Shown here: positions 54,480-64,000 of the stretch, one piece after another | How positions within the stretch are numbered: position 1 is the stretch's first letter | How the letters are laid out: every line of letters begins with the position of its first letter | Position numbers and translations under genes: made by a program | Source: Trichuris trichiura | Taxonomy: Eukaryota > Nematoda > Enoplea > Trichinellida > Trichuridae | Direction: 5' to 3' | DNA length: 64,000 nt | Assembly (NCBI GenBank): GCA_037903355.1 | Contig: JBAJFE010000042.1 | Location: forward strand, 3,856,001-3,920,000 | The notes under the pieces: model-generated | Seen by the model: the letters and a program-made list of their open reading frames with translations, nothing else | Databases searched by the model: none | Told to the model about the DNA's origin: nothing

Positions 54480-56130
54480 TTTAAAACCTCAATAATATTT
54501 GGTTCTACTACAAGTATCGCTAAAAATACCGTAACTTTCCACTTTTCACATTTTAGTGACACGATTACAGGCCTGCTGATGTGTAGCTTCAGCTTACACA
54601 GAAGCTATTTTTAAGAAAAGCCAATAGTGATCCATCGTCCTTACAAATGCTCCATCTCTATCGACGTTCGTCTTGGTTGACACTTTCTGAAGCGTGGGTG
54701 GTCATTGAAGCTGCTCTTTAATGGTTACTGTAGATTAGCTTGCAATGCGTGACGTAATGTAACCCCTACATTTATTGAAAGCCTGATTTGCGTTCAACTG
54801 CTTTGAGGAATAACAGTATAGGCAGTAACCGCTGGTCCAGGATCTTTTGGATGAACGTCTGCGGTAAGGAATGAAGAAGTGCAAGGTACAGCCGACGTTA
54901 GTAACTTTTCCTTCGATAAAATGGTGGCGTTGATTGTTCTGCAAATGTAGCAGTATCTCAAGTACTCAGGTTTCCCTGTCCTCCACCCAAGCCATTTGAT
55001 GTCTCGCAGTTGTCAACTTGTGTGAGAAGCGGAAGTGGACCCAGGCAATTCTGGATCAACCAAACTGAAGAGTTAAACGTCGTCTGCTGGCGGAATGGTC
55101 ATAAACTGCCTTGCCTTTTTATGATACCTACGTGGCATTCTTTGTTAACAGACATTGTCACTAACAGCGCGCGATGCTTCATTGCTAAAGGGTGATAAGC
55201 TGGTACCGCTATATGTCCCTTTACGAATCAGCGACAAAGGTGCACCTACGCATCAAATATTCAGTAAATGTCCGTGCAGTATGCACGAGCGGAGTAAGGT
55301 ATCATTTCCTCGTTGAGTACGAAATCAAAGAGACTTTAAACTTCTGGGATGTGTCTTTGTTAGCACGTTGCCCCCAATTGTGGTGAGTATAAGGCGACTA
55401 AGCTGGGACTTATTCGGGATGTCTCTCTAGCAGTCTGTGGGTTAGACCTCCCGGCTTTGTGCCCAAGTTCAACGACTGGCCAGTTCGGCGGATCACTGGT
55501 TGGACGACCAACTGCCTATGTAAAGTACCAATTTTCTGACCAGTTGTCCAGGAATGGACTGGCTAATTGAATTAATTACTTGGAGAGGAGACCAGCATAG
55601 GAATGGACGAACCAAGGAACTGACCACTCCAATGTACCGGCGACCTATTCGTAGGGTTACGACGCACGTATACACTGTACGCCTCAGCGCTCGAAGTGTT
55701 CTGGTTCTCAGCTTTATGCTAGCGCTCGTCTTAGTTTATGCACTACCCGGTGCTTCGTAATTGTGGCAACGCTCTGTTTCGCAACGATTTACTCAAGAAC
55801 GATATCGCAATGAGAACGATCGACCACTTGTTCGGTACGACGAACTACTCACTGCATACTTCAGCTTGTCATGGCTCTTATATACTCTCAAGGTTAACAC
55901 AGGGCTGATCATAACAACAACAGGTGGCACCCAGCTTTAGAAGGGAAAACACCAAGTCACACGATAACAACAGCTGCGGAATCCTGCTCGCTCACCCTTA
56001 AGTACCCGTTGCCGGACTTGTTATTGGGCACACTAATAGAGTGTCAATCTGTTACTGACCTTTGCCTTGTGCTTTTTAAGGTATCTATTCGTTTGTTTGG
56101 ACAGCCTTTCCGTTGGTTAAGCAATCCATT
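54480..56130. other. no gene recognised
   Basis: Anonymous sequence without recognised exons or repeats. Confidence 0.4.
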
Positions 56131-56139
56131 CGTTTAGTG

Positions 56140-56586
56140 CAGTGATTCTCACGATGGGGCGTGTGCCCCAGCGGAAAACGTTTGAAGTCCAGGGGAGTCC
56201 AAATCGCCAAGGGGGTCCTTGGGGTACCCCTTTGACCTGTGGGGGGCGTATGCTCCACCTGGGCAATCGTGTTGAAGTGCATAAGGCGCGTGGGTCAGAT
56301 ATTGTGCCTTTCTGCCTAAGAAAAAGCTGCATGGAAGGACCAGAGGGGCAGCCGGCTTGGAGGACAAAAGGTAAGTTTTTAGCATCTTGGACATCTGCCT
56401 TATCTGGGAAACTCTTTCCCCACAGAACTTTGTGCAGCACTTACATTATGACGTCCCAACTACCTTCCATCCTCCCATGCAGCCAATCAGCGCGCTCGAA
56501 ATCGACTATTCAGAATTGGGGGGGGGGCCCAAACGCTCAGAAACGTTCACAGGAGGGTCCTGGCGACCCTGATCTTGAGAAACACT
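56140..56586. mobile_element. hAT-type MITE
   Basis: 447 bp with ends CAGTGATTCTCACGATGGGG and CTTGAGAAACACTA, and an 8-bp target duplication GTTTAGTG/ATTTAGTG (7 of 8). Subterminal GGGGG-CCCAAACGCTCAGAAAC matches 46480, so it derives from the hAT family at 45316-46534. A 40-nt internal block (TTAGCATCTTGGACATC) recurs at 59827. Confidence 0.85.
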
Positions 56587-56599
56587 AATTTAGTGGTTA

Positions 56600-57240
56600 G
56601 GGTTTCGTTTTTCTGCAGTTGTTAAATCATTGAAGAATAGAACGATTCTCGAAGTGTTGCCAAGAACTGACGTCGAACTTTATGAAACCGAGATAAGAAT
56701 ATGATTTCGATAATTTTATGCTGTAATAAAAAGCATGAGAGAAACTGTGATGTACTTTCTGTCAACTTAAGTGATAAAAAGAAAACTTTTGATTTAACAG
56801 GGACAGAATGTAAATCGTATGCCGTGGATGGATGATGTATAGGAAGAATGAGTTTTAAGACGCCGCAGCTTGTCGAAGTGGTTTCTGCAAGGAACAGAAA
56901 TGGATACCTAAAAAGGAAGGCATGGAAAGAGAAAGTACGTTGGTTGGTAGCAACGCGTTGAAGCCAAAAGAATGAGCATACATACATGAACATATGCAGG
57001 TTGTTCTCGTATATGGTGATAGCTGGCTCCTTAAAAATCTCGCGTTATGTGAAATCGTATTACGCGAAATGCATAACGTACAGGAAAGTCGAGACTCTGG
57101 GCGGAGTGTCAGAAAGATTATTTATTTTAACCAAACACGAGCAAAGTCATACATAAAGCAGCAGTAAAACTGGAATTATGCCATATCTGGCCAGTTTATT
57201 CTACCTTTAGACACCACAGTATGAATCCTGGTTCACAAGA
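56600..57240. other. no gene recognised
   Basis: Nothing recognised. Confidence 0.4.
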
Positions 57241-57251
57241 TGTGAATGAAT

Positions 57252-58323
57252 GGGTCTAGTATGTTTCGCGGGCGCCGGAAGTGTAGCCGGCTTCTTCTAA
57301 GCGTTATCTGCGAATCTACGGCGTAATAAATAGTTGTTATCGGCGCAACAGGACGGACGTTATCGTCAGGTTTAGTGAAAGGATGGAATTTAGCAGATGT
57401 GCATGCATTCAAGTTACGGGAAACACAATGGGGCCTGCAGGTGTTCAAGCTGAGACGTCGTCTAGGAATTCCTGAAAACATCGCAGGTCAACTTTCCGAG
57501 CTGAGGCGTGCCTTGGTAGACAGGGTAAATCTCATTCTGCTTTATGTCTGTCCCGGGATCTAGTGACAACTTGCCATCGACAAGTGGAGGCACCGTAAGG
57601 AGGCATTGACGCCTTCTGCCTGATTAGGTACACCCGAGTGAACCCGTCGGATGCGCCTCCAGCGAAATCGACGCGTCGCCTTCGTCAGGCTGAGCGCCTG
57701 CGTTAGCAGTGCGTATGCTTTTTCCCTTTTTGCGTTACTCATTGCTCGCTTGTTCAGTGATCGCTAAATAACGTTACTTTGCGCTATGCTTCTTGTCGTT
57801 TGCGCCACGGTCAAAACTGCAAAACCCAACAGCAGCAACGAACACGCGTCATGTTAAGGTTTAGGCTTAGGCTTAGGCTTAGGCTTAGGCTTAGGTTTAG
57901 GTTTAGGCTTAGGCTTAGGCTTAGGCTTAGGTTTAGGTTTAGGCTTAGGCTTAGGCTTAGGCTTAGGTTTAGGCTTAGGCTTAGGCTTAGGCTTATGCTT
58001 AGGCTTAGGCTTATGCTTAGGCTTAGGCTTAGGCTTAGGCTTAGGTTTAGGCTTAGGCTTATGCTTAGGCTTAGGCAGGACAGGATGGCCGGCAGGGTTA
58101 TAGGACGCACTTGGAAACAATTACCAGAACGGCCAACTGTTTCCAGATGTGCAGCGTCTGTTTCCAGATGTGCAGCGTTCCTTCGCTGATACGCATCGCT
58201 CGCGTGTGTACACAGTGAACAATAGCTTAGGTCACCCATTGTTCAGGTGACGTAGTAATGATCACGTGATCGCCTTTGAAGTTGCCGCCTCTACTTCTGG
58301 CGCCCGCGAAACATACAAGACCC
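57252..58323. mobile_element. MITE B with expanded TTAGGC array
   Basis: 1072 bp, reverse orientation copy of MITE A. Ends GGGTCTAGTATGTTTCGCGG and the mirror ending AACATACAAGACCC; exact 8-bp target duplication GAATGAAT (57244-57251 and 58324-58331). The size difference from A is almost all due to the internal hexamer array. Confidence 0.92.
57858..58075 (+). repeat. (TTAGGC)n array, about 36 units
   Basis: Tandem TTAGGC with interspersed TTAGGT and TTATGC variants. TTAGGC is the nematode telomere repeat. Here the array is internal to a MITE, not at a chromosome end. The long Lys-Pro and Arg-Leu frames across it are artefacts of the repeat. Confidence 0.97.
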
Positions 58324-58331
58324 GAATGAAT

Positions 58332-59075
58332 TTCTCTTTCCTTTTATGGCGGTGGTATTTAAAGGAAGTAATTTTTACGACGAAACTTAAAGGAAGTAAC
58401 TTTTACGACGAAACTTTAACCTAGATGGAGCTCAATGTTGCTTTCAGTAAGGGCATAATCACGTCTTTTCCTTATGGAAAGAACTCCTCTCAGTTTTGAA
58501 ACAAATGATCTCTGATCACGAAAAAATGGGGATCCATTGGGTAAAAGTTAATTCTTTAAAGACGGGTTAAGAGAGGACCTGAAAGCTCTGGAGTAAAGCC
58601 TGATCATAAACGGGTCCTACCGTATAAAAAACAATATCATTAAAGTTCTAATTGACAAGAGCAGCCGTTATTTTCCAGAAATCTAGTATATACACATTAT
58701 CAAGGACTTTTTAAGCATGGGTATGTTAGTGGTTTTTTAAATATTGCAATGATTCCTACAACGTTTCGCCGGCGGATACGGTGCTTTCGTTATAATTATT
58801 TGAATTAGTTTTATGTTAAATACGGATGGATCACCTCGAATAAAATTAAGTTTACTGAATCTCAACTAGGGCTTTTCTAGCGATGACTATGTTGTTTTCA
58901 CTTCATGAAAAACGGCTGCACTTTAGTCAGTTTGCGTTATTCTGCAGGCGCTCTTCTACGGAACAGCAGCGGTTTGTACGAATAATGTTTGTTCATAGAA
59001 CTTTTATGGATATCCTACTGCATTCCACATTGCAGTCAGTTTTTCTAAGTCACTATGATGATGTTCCATCTTTTC
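58332..59075. other. no gene recognised
   Basis: Includes a tandem duplication of about 25 bp near 58355-58410 (AAGGAAGTAA..TTTACGACGAAACTT twice). Otherwise nothing recognised. Confidence 0.45.
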
Positions 59076-59084
59076 TAAAGCATT

Positions 59085-59418
59085 TGTGGCAATGCTGGCC
59101 AGTGAACCGGACCCCCGTCAGGGCATAGTGGGATGACGCCTCGCACTGACTGGCGTCGACGTCGTCCTTCTTGTGGTTCAAGGGATGCGGTCCTATCGAG
59201 GCCGCGTCTAGCGGACGAGGTCACCTCCTTGATGATGCGCGACCCCGCTCCAGGTTACTGACCAACGAGCCGTTCACCCCAGAATGGCCCCATATTCGTC
59301 TATATAAGATTACGGGAGCTGGGGTGTAGAGACTCTTTCCTCTATCGTGTACTCGCTTACATCAGTAAACAGTTCAGTAAATCGAAGCCTTCGTTCTTGG
59401 CGCAAGTGTTCTCCCACA
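59085..59418 (+). mobile_element. solo LTR, plus orientation
   Basis: 334 bp, TGTGGCAATGC to TTCTCCCACA, with exact 5-bp target duplication GCATT (59080-59084 and 59419-59423). A TATATAAG promoter box is at 59301. Same family as 61290-61663. Confidence 0.92.
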
Positions 59419-59423
59419 GCATT

Positions 59424-60186
59424 CGGCAACTCTTTGATTGTCAGCTGTCGGGTAACTGCCTCCTGGTTCTTGTAGTCAACCGCTTCTCCTCCTTCAGTTT
59501 TCCGTGCGCTAGAAACGTGTTGGACTTGTTCGATGCATGAGACACCAGGTTGGGAGTTCAGAATTCCTCTAACATTCTAGTGTTAGACTTCATCAAAATT
59601 CAGCTAAACGCATCATTCAGTAATTTCGCTTACCTGATCAGAAATTTCAGAATTTCCAGAATCGAGGGTTGAGTCTGGGATAATTGTTTTCCAAACACGA
59701 TGCAAGTAGTGTTTGGGTAGTTCATTCTAAGCTTCTATAATGTTATCAATAGAATTTCGTATATATTACATTTCTTCTGAGTTCTGCCTCAGTTTGAAAC
59801 TTTTCTCCATTACTAGTATCAATTAGCATCTTGGACATCCGCCTTATATGGTAAACTTTGCTCTCTTGCTTACTCATTTGAAGAAATAAACATCCAGTAT
59901 CGTTGTTACATCTGTTTACACCTGTGATTCACAAGAGAATCGCTAGAAGTACTGGAGTACTGATTGTCGAGAAAGGACAGTGTGAGATATCCTCGAATCC
60001 GTTTGCTCGGAAGAATTCAAATTAGTAAAATTTCTTGGGCACATTCCCCCTGGCGAATAAGAATTAACTCTTCTGAAAATGAAGAACAGAGCGGCAGGCT
60101 ATGCAAGCGTGTGAATCACGTATGGTCAGTTTGCGAGTGAGTCAAACCTTTTCTGGCCGAAATAACTTCCTCTGGTATGAAAATGT
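59424..60186. other. no gene; small hAT-MITE fragment
   Basis: At 59827-59865 about 40 nt match the interior of the MITE at 56140. Nothing else recognised. Confidence 0.4.
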
Positions 60187-60330
60187 GGTTTCTTGGTACG
60201 GGAACAAATGTTTTCATAATGTAAAAGTTTTATTACGGATATATTCCCGTTTAATGTTCTAAATAACCCGAAAGCTCCGGAGTTATTTAGAACATTAAAC
60301 GGGAATACATCCGTAATAAAACTTTTACAT
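60187..60330. repeat. minimal PLE1-type palindrome
   Basis: Starts with the conserved terminal block TTTCTTGGTACGGGAAC, then arms of about 50 nt (60219-60328) meeting at CCCGAAAGCTCCGG. It keeps the GAAA half of the hammerhead-like motif but lacks CUGANGA, so it is a deletion derivative. Confidence 0.7.
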
Positions 60331-61070
60331 CTCTGGTATGAATTACTAACTTTTCTATCACAGCAGAGCTACTGCATAGCCTCTGTCTGACTGCAGAAAA
60401 GGCAAGAGATCGAAACGTAGCTCCAGTTTCCTAGCGTCAACCCTTGACATGATAAAGGTTCAGAAATTTTGCAGTACGTCTATTCTTTGCGCTAGTAAAA
60501 CTGCATATGAGCCAAGATAAAAACCTTAAAGTCGTTTATAAGTGCTATAAGCGAAAATTTTCTTAATTTTAGAAGCCCGTATGAGAAAAAACGTAACAGG
60601 AGAACAAACTGTATTTACGTGCCACACACGTAGTGTTGGATACACAGAGAAAGAGATTAGCCGGTGAGACGGTTCAAAGTCTCTGTGGTGCTACCACAGT
60701 CTAGCCTGCTACGTTTTCAATACCAATAAATATGGGTTCCTTGGAAATTGAGCAAGTAGTTATATTCACCCGGATTAAATTAATGTTGAGGGGAAAGTTC
60801 TGTTGAGGAATGCAAACTGACACGTCAAATATGAGCGTATCAACTACACGCGTCAGGACGACTCACGTTTGCGGACTGCCAACGGTGTGACACGCCGGTC
60901 GCTGCCTAGCTGCTCGCGCTCGCTTACTCTTCGCTGTCGTTTGCTGTAGCTGGTGTGTTTTCTTCCGCTTGCTATTCAGTCCGCTCAGTAAAGAGATGTT
61001 ATTTTTGTGGTTCCTCCTGTTGCTACAGTTCTCAATTCAGCTCTGAATGCCACAACAAGTTCTGGAAATG
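60331..61070. other. no gene recognised
   Basis: Nothing recognised. Confidence 0.4.
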
Positions 61071-61245
61071 TAACTTTCTGGTACGGGACCATAGGTTTTC
61101 ATGTTTGAACTGTTTGTCCGTACGGAGTTTATGACGTTGAAAAATATTTAAAAAATTTAAGGGAAGGCCGTAGCTTTCTGGTCACGTCTGACCCGCCCTC
61201 GGCGGTACCAAAAATTATTGTAGCAAATCACATTAATTTTTAGTA

Positions 61246-61280
61246 CCGCTGAGGACGGGTCACGCGCGACCCGAAAACTA
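61246..61280 (+). ncRNA. hammerhead-like ribozyme motif, copy h
   Basis: CUGAGGA (61249-61255), C, perfect stem GGGUC/GACCC with loop ACGCGC (61257-61272), GAAA (61273-61276). The mirror motif on the minus strand (61182-61202) has a damaged core (CCGAGGG). Confidence 0.48.
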
Positions 61281-61289
61281 CGGCCTTCC

Positions 61290-61663
61290 TGTGGGCGAAT
61301 GCAGCTGAGACGATACGCAAGAGTGCAAGTTTATTAACACAGAACACTGTGGTGATGATTGGATACAAAACAGAGATGGAACGATCGTACAATCAGGGAG
61401 AGACCGACGGAGAGACCCTCACACTCCAGTTCCCGTAATCTTATATAGACGAATATGGGGCCATTCTGGGGTGAACGGCTCGTTGGTCAGTAACCTGAAG
61501 TGGGGTGGCGCACCATCGAGGAGGTGACCTCACCTGCTAGACGCGGCCTCGATAGGGCCGTATCCCTTGCACCATAGGGAGGACAACGTCAACGCCAGGC
61601 AGTGGGGAGGCATCATCCCACTGCGCCGTGAGGGGGTCCGGTTCAATAGCCAGTATTGCCACA
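61290..61663 (-). mobile_element. solo LTR, minus orientation
   Basis: 374 bp reading TGTGGCAATACTGG on the minus strand, exact 5-bp target duplication CTTCC (61285-61289 and 61664-61668). Contains the same TATATAAG box and, on the minus strand, AATAAACTTGC near its end. Same family as 59085-59418. Confidence 0.93.
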
Positions 61664-61739
61664 CTTCCCTTAAAAATTTTTTGTATTTTTCAACGGACAG
61701 ACTCTGTACGAACAAACAGTTCAAACATGAGGGGAAAGT

Positions 61740-62760
61740 AAGTCTATTTTTTTAATGTTTACTTTCACTTAACTTTCCTCCCGTCAAAGTTGACTTAGAC
61801 AGGTCACGCGAAGCACATGGGCAGCCATAACCTGAAATAACTGGAATCCATTTCCGCGCCCATATATAGGCGTTGCTTGACTTACGGCCGTTCGCTTTCC
61901 CACTGATTCCAGCTTTTTGGCTACGCGCGGGAACCTGACGCCAGTGGTCTAGTCTGTAGAGCAAATACAGCAATCCAGAAAGAGGGCTAATGTCGCTGCG
62001 GCGCCCAACTTTTTCATGCCGTTACACGGGACATTTTTGCGGCTGCGCTTCATTTCGCGCTTGCCAGAGGGCCATAGAAGCAGCCATTTCCAGCTCAATG
62101 TTTAAGAACTCTTACGCTTTCTTAGAAAACCAACAAGACTGTCCTCTTGCAAACAGCACGAACTTTATCGTGTTTGCAGTTCAGATTTTGTTGCACCTTG
62201 GAAAATGAAAAGATCTTCAGTGTTTGATGCATGTGACGGCTGTTTTATCTTATTCAGATATGTATGACGTCTTGCTTACTTACCTCCAGGCATTGTTGAT
62301 AGAGAAGCGAAGTAACGTAACGTTTGTGCTACTGCTGCGACTGTTTCTATTTCACCCGTATAGTTCTACTTTTTAGAATTTGCAATGAAACTCTTAGCAG
62401 TGCAAATGATGTGCATTCTGACATCCGTAGCCCCTACCTTTTGTCCTCCGCCAGATGGGACAGAGTCAAAGCTGTATATCAAACAGTGTGAAAACTCAGG
62501 TATTTCCCTCGGTCAGCGGTTTGCAACAAGCCATTATAATTACTAAGCCATTACTCACTACTTCGTCACACGTTTTTTCAAGAAAAAAAAGTAGCTACTT
62601 TTCTGTTAACTGGATTCTGCTTTCCATTATGAAAAATCATAGGCATCACGATATTTAAAATTCATTTGCAGTCAGTTCAAATGCATAGTGTTTCTTTATA
62701 ATGAAGCATCACGTGTTCCAACTTATAACTTTGCGGTCACATTCCCAGCAGCCCAATCCC
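61740..62760. other. no gene recognised
   Basis: Nothing recognised. Confidence 0.4.
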
Positions 62761-62773
62761 CACTTCACCGCTC

Positions 62774-62774
62774 T

Positions 62775-62803
<29 letters not shown>
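62774..62803. repeat. (TA)n microsatellite
   Basis: About 28 bp of TA dinucleotide beside a Tigger-type TIR remnant (62806-62823). Confidence 0.9.
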
Positions 62804-62806
<3 letters not shown>

Positions 62807-62833
62807 CTTCGGAGGTTCTACTGTGTATATATA

Positions 62834-63019
62834 CAGTAGAACCTCCGAAGTTGACCACCTCTCTATGTCGACCACCTCCCTAAGTTGACCGACTTTTGAC
62901 CACTTGGTTGGTCCGCACGTCAATAATATAATATACCCACAGCCTTTTATGTTGGCCACCTCCTATGTTGACCACTTTTTTCCGGTCCCTTGGGTGGTCA
63001 ACTTATGGAGGTTCTACTG
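62834..63019. mobile_element. Tigger-type MITE
   Basis: 186 bp with inverted ends CAGTAGAACCTCCGAAGTTG and its mirror, TA target site. Same subfamily as 31411-31596. Confidence 0.9.
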
Positions 63020-63156
63020 TATATATATATATATATATTTTCTTCTAAAATTTTTCGCGGGATTTCTAACCCGTTGTTCATTAAACGTTTATTTAACTTT
63101 AGAAGAAAAATAAAAAGCCCGTTACGAAGAAGAAAACAGAAAAAAGAAAATATATA

Positions 63157-63326
63157 CAGTAGAACCTCCATAAGTTGACCACCCAAGGGACCGGGAAAAA
63201 CTGGTCAACATAAGAGGCTGTGGGTATATTATATTATTGACGTGCGGACCAACCAAGTGGTCAAAAGTCGGTCAACTTAGGGAGATGATCGACATAGAGA
63301 GGTGGTCAACTTCGGAGGTTCTACTG
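63157..63326. mobile_element. Tigger-type MITE, opposite orientation
   Basis: 170 bp, inverted relative to 62834-63019, TA target site. The two flank a 137-bp spacer that has its own short inverted repeat (TTTTCTTCTAAA and TTTAGAAGAAAA). Confidence 0.9.
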
Positions 63327-63329
63327 TAT

Positions 63330-63820
63330 ATAGATGTACTGGGCATCTATTCTTTCGTCGATCGCAATCTGTAGTGGCTGCAAAAAGGCCGTATACTCAT
63401 AAGGTCATTATTATACGAATAACTTGATTCGATTCAGTTAGCTGTTCACCACAGCGCGACTTCTGGCAAATAGAAATCAACGTGTTCTATTTGCTTATTA
63501 CACTAGCTCTGCAAATGTAACTGCAACAGCTACTCAAAATTCTATATTCGCGTTCACGGGAAAGTATCCCATTAATACTTTACAAAACGAACAGAGGTTT
63601 CGTGATATCCAGTCTAGTTGAGGGTATGCAAATGGAAAAAATTAAGTTGGTATAGTCAGGTAAGAGAATGGAAGGTTTTAAGGGGTCTCTAGTTTAAACA
63701 AGTTTCCTGAAGAAATGAAAAAGAAGAAGGGAAGTTCTCCTTTTATTCTCTTTTCTACTTTCAGTCCTTCTGTTTTGGTTTCTCTTTCTGCTGGTGCCGC
63801 CCCTGATATTGGATCAAGTT
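63330..63820. other. no gene recognised
   Basis: Nothing recognised. Confidence 0.4.
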
Positions 63821-63824
63821 CGAT

Positions 63825-64000
63825 GTTTCGAAAGACGGTGTTTCTTTTAACAGGCTTAGGTTGTTTTATAGTTGGTCTTTTGCTTCACGGGTTTGGCCTG
63901 TTTGATGTATCTGTAAATAAATTTTAAAATGCCCTATCAACGAATCGATTTTGCTCATCCATTCGTAAACTAAAAGACCAGCTATGAATCAAGTTTGATG
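63825..64000. repeat. PLE2-type inverted repeat fragment, cut by window end
   Basis: TTTTAACAGGCTTAGGTTG, then CTTCACGGGTTTGGCCTGTT and CTCATCCATTCG match the block at 1690-1920. Confidence 0.55.

Larger units (their letters stand above)
61078..61735. repeat. PLE1-related fold-back split by a solo LTR
   Basis: Left arm from TTTCTGGTACGGGACCATAG (61078) to about 61205; right arm 61240-61289 then 61664-61735 after the LTR. Removing the LTR rejoins CGGCCTTCC with CTTAAAAATTTTTT, mirroring AAAAAATTTAAGGGAAGGCC of the left arm. Confidence 0.8.

Noticed and set aside
57858..58075. CRISPR array
   Set aside because: Units are contiguous hexamers with no spacers.
57858..58075. True chromosome end
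   Set aside because: The array is bounded on both sides by MITE sequence with an exact target duplication and continues into ordinary sequence.
57811..58239. Long open frames of alternating Lys-Pro, Arg-Leu and Ser-Leu across the TTAGGC array
   Set aside because: They are produced by a hexamer repeat with no stop in several frames; no domain and no start context.
62688..63186. Frames with Ile-Tyr runs
   Set aside because: Translations of TA microsatellites and Tigger MITE ends.

Overview
The window is a stretch of an invertebrate nuclear genome. It carries split genes with GT..AG introns, four animal-type host genes, and a very dense load of nested transposable elements. Many introns are tiny (43-58 bp) while others reach 5-9 kb. 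GC content looks close to 40%. One transposon copy carries a (TTAGGC)n array, the hexamer used at nematode telomeres. Together these traits suggest a nematode, possibly of the Trichuris/Trichinella group. That is an inference; no rRNA or mitochondrial marker is present to confirm it.

Host genes, all on the plus strand: (1) the 3' part of a PRCC-like nuclear protein gene, 13078-13846, two exons seen; (2) a complete GH99 endo-alpha-1,2-mannosidase-like gene (MANEA family), 14009-15276, two exons, starting only 162 bp after the PRCC stop; (3) a single-exon, tail-anchored MSP-domain (VAP-like) protein, 24372-25478; (4) a C2CD5 (CDP138) orthologue, 29808-51611, about 16 exons, whose two largest introns are filled with transposons.

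Transposons by region. 1-5200: degenerate BEL/Pao gag fragment and short fold-back repeats. 5243-10970: a Penelope-type inverted-repeat element split by a Ty3/gypsy retrotransposon with an intact 1417-aa Gag-Pol frame. 16568-23079: a large TA-flanked fold-back element whose left arm was hit by a Penelope-like element (PLE1) and by an 8-bp-TSD MITE. PLE1 itself was hit by two LTR-like insertions, each flanked by a direct repeat. 23440-24110 and 27745-29008: two more fold-backs. 32965-35489: a near-perfect 2.5-kb palindrome in a C2CD5 intron. 35600-37859 and 52186-54476: two decayed Tigger/pogo elements. 41040-43933: a decayed second Penelope-like element (PLE2) carrying a small MITE. 43940-46534: hAT remnants. 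48371-49229 and 57252-58323: two copies of one MITE with TTAGGC repeats. 56140-56586: a hAT MITE. 59085-59418 and 61290-61663: two solo LTRs of one family in opposite orientation. 62834-63326: two Tigger MITEs in opposite orientation.

The most notable signal is a recurring RNA motif in the inverted repeats of both Penelope families: CUGANGA, a 5-bp stem with a 6-nt loop, then GAAA. The stem covaries between the two families, which points to small hammerhead-type ribozymes. The best record of history is PLE1. Removing two flanked insertions gives a continuous frame of exactly 760 codons (stop included), broken by one TGA.
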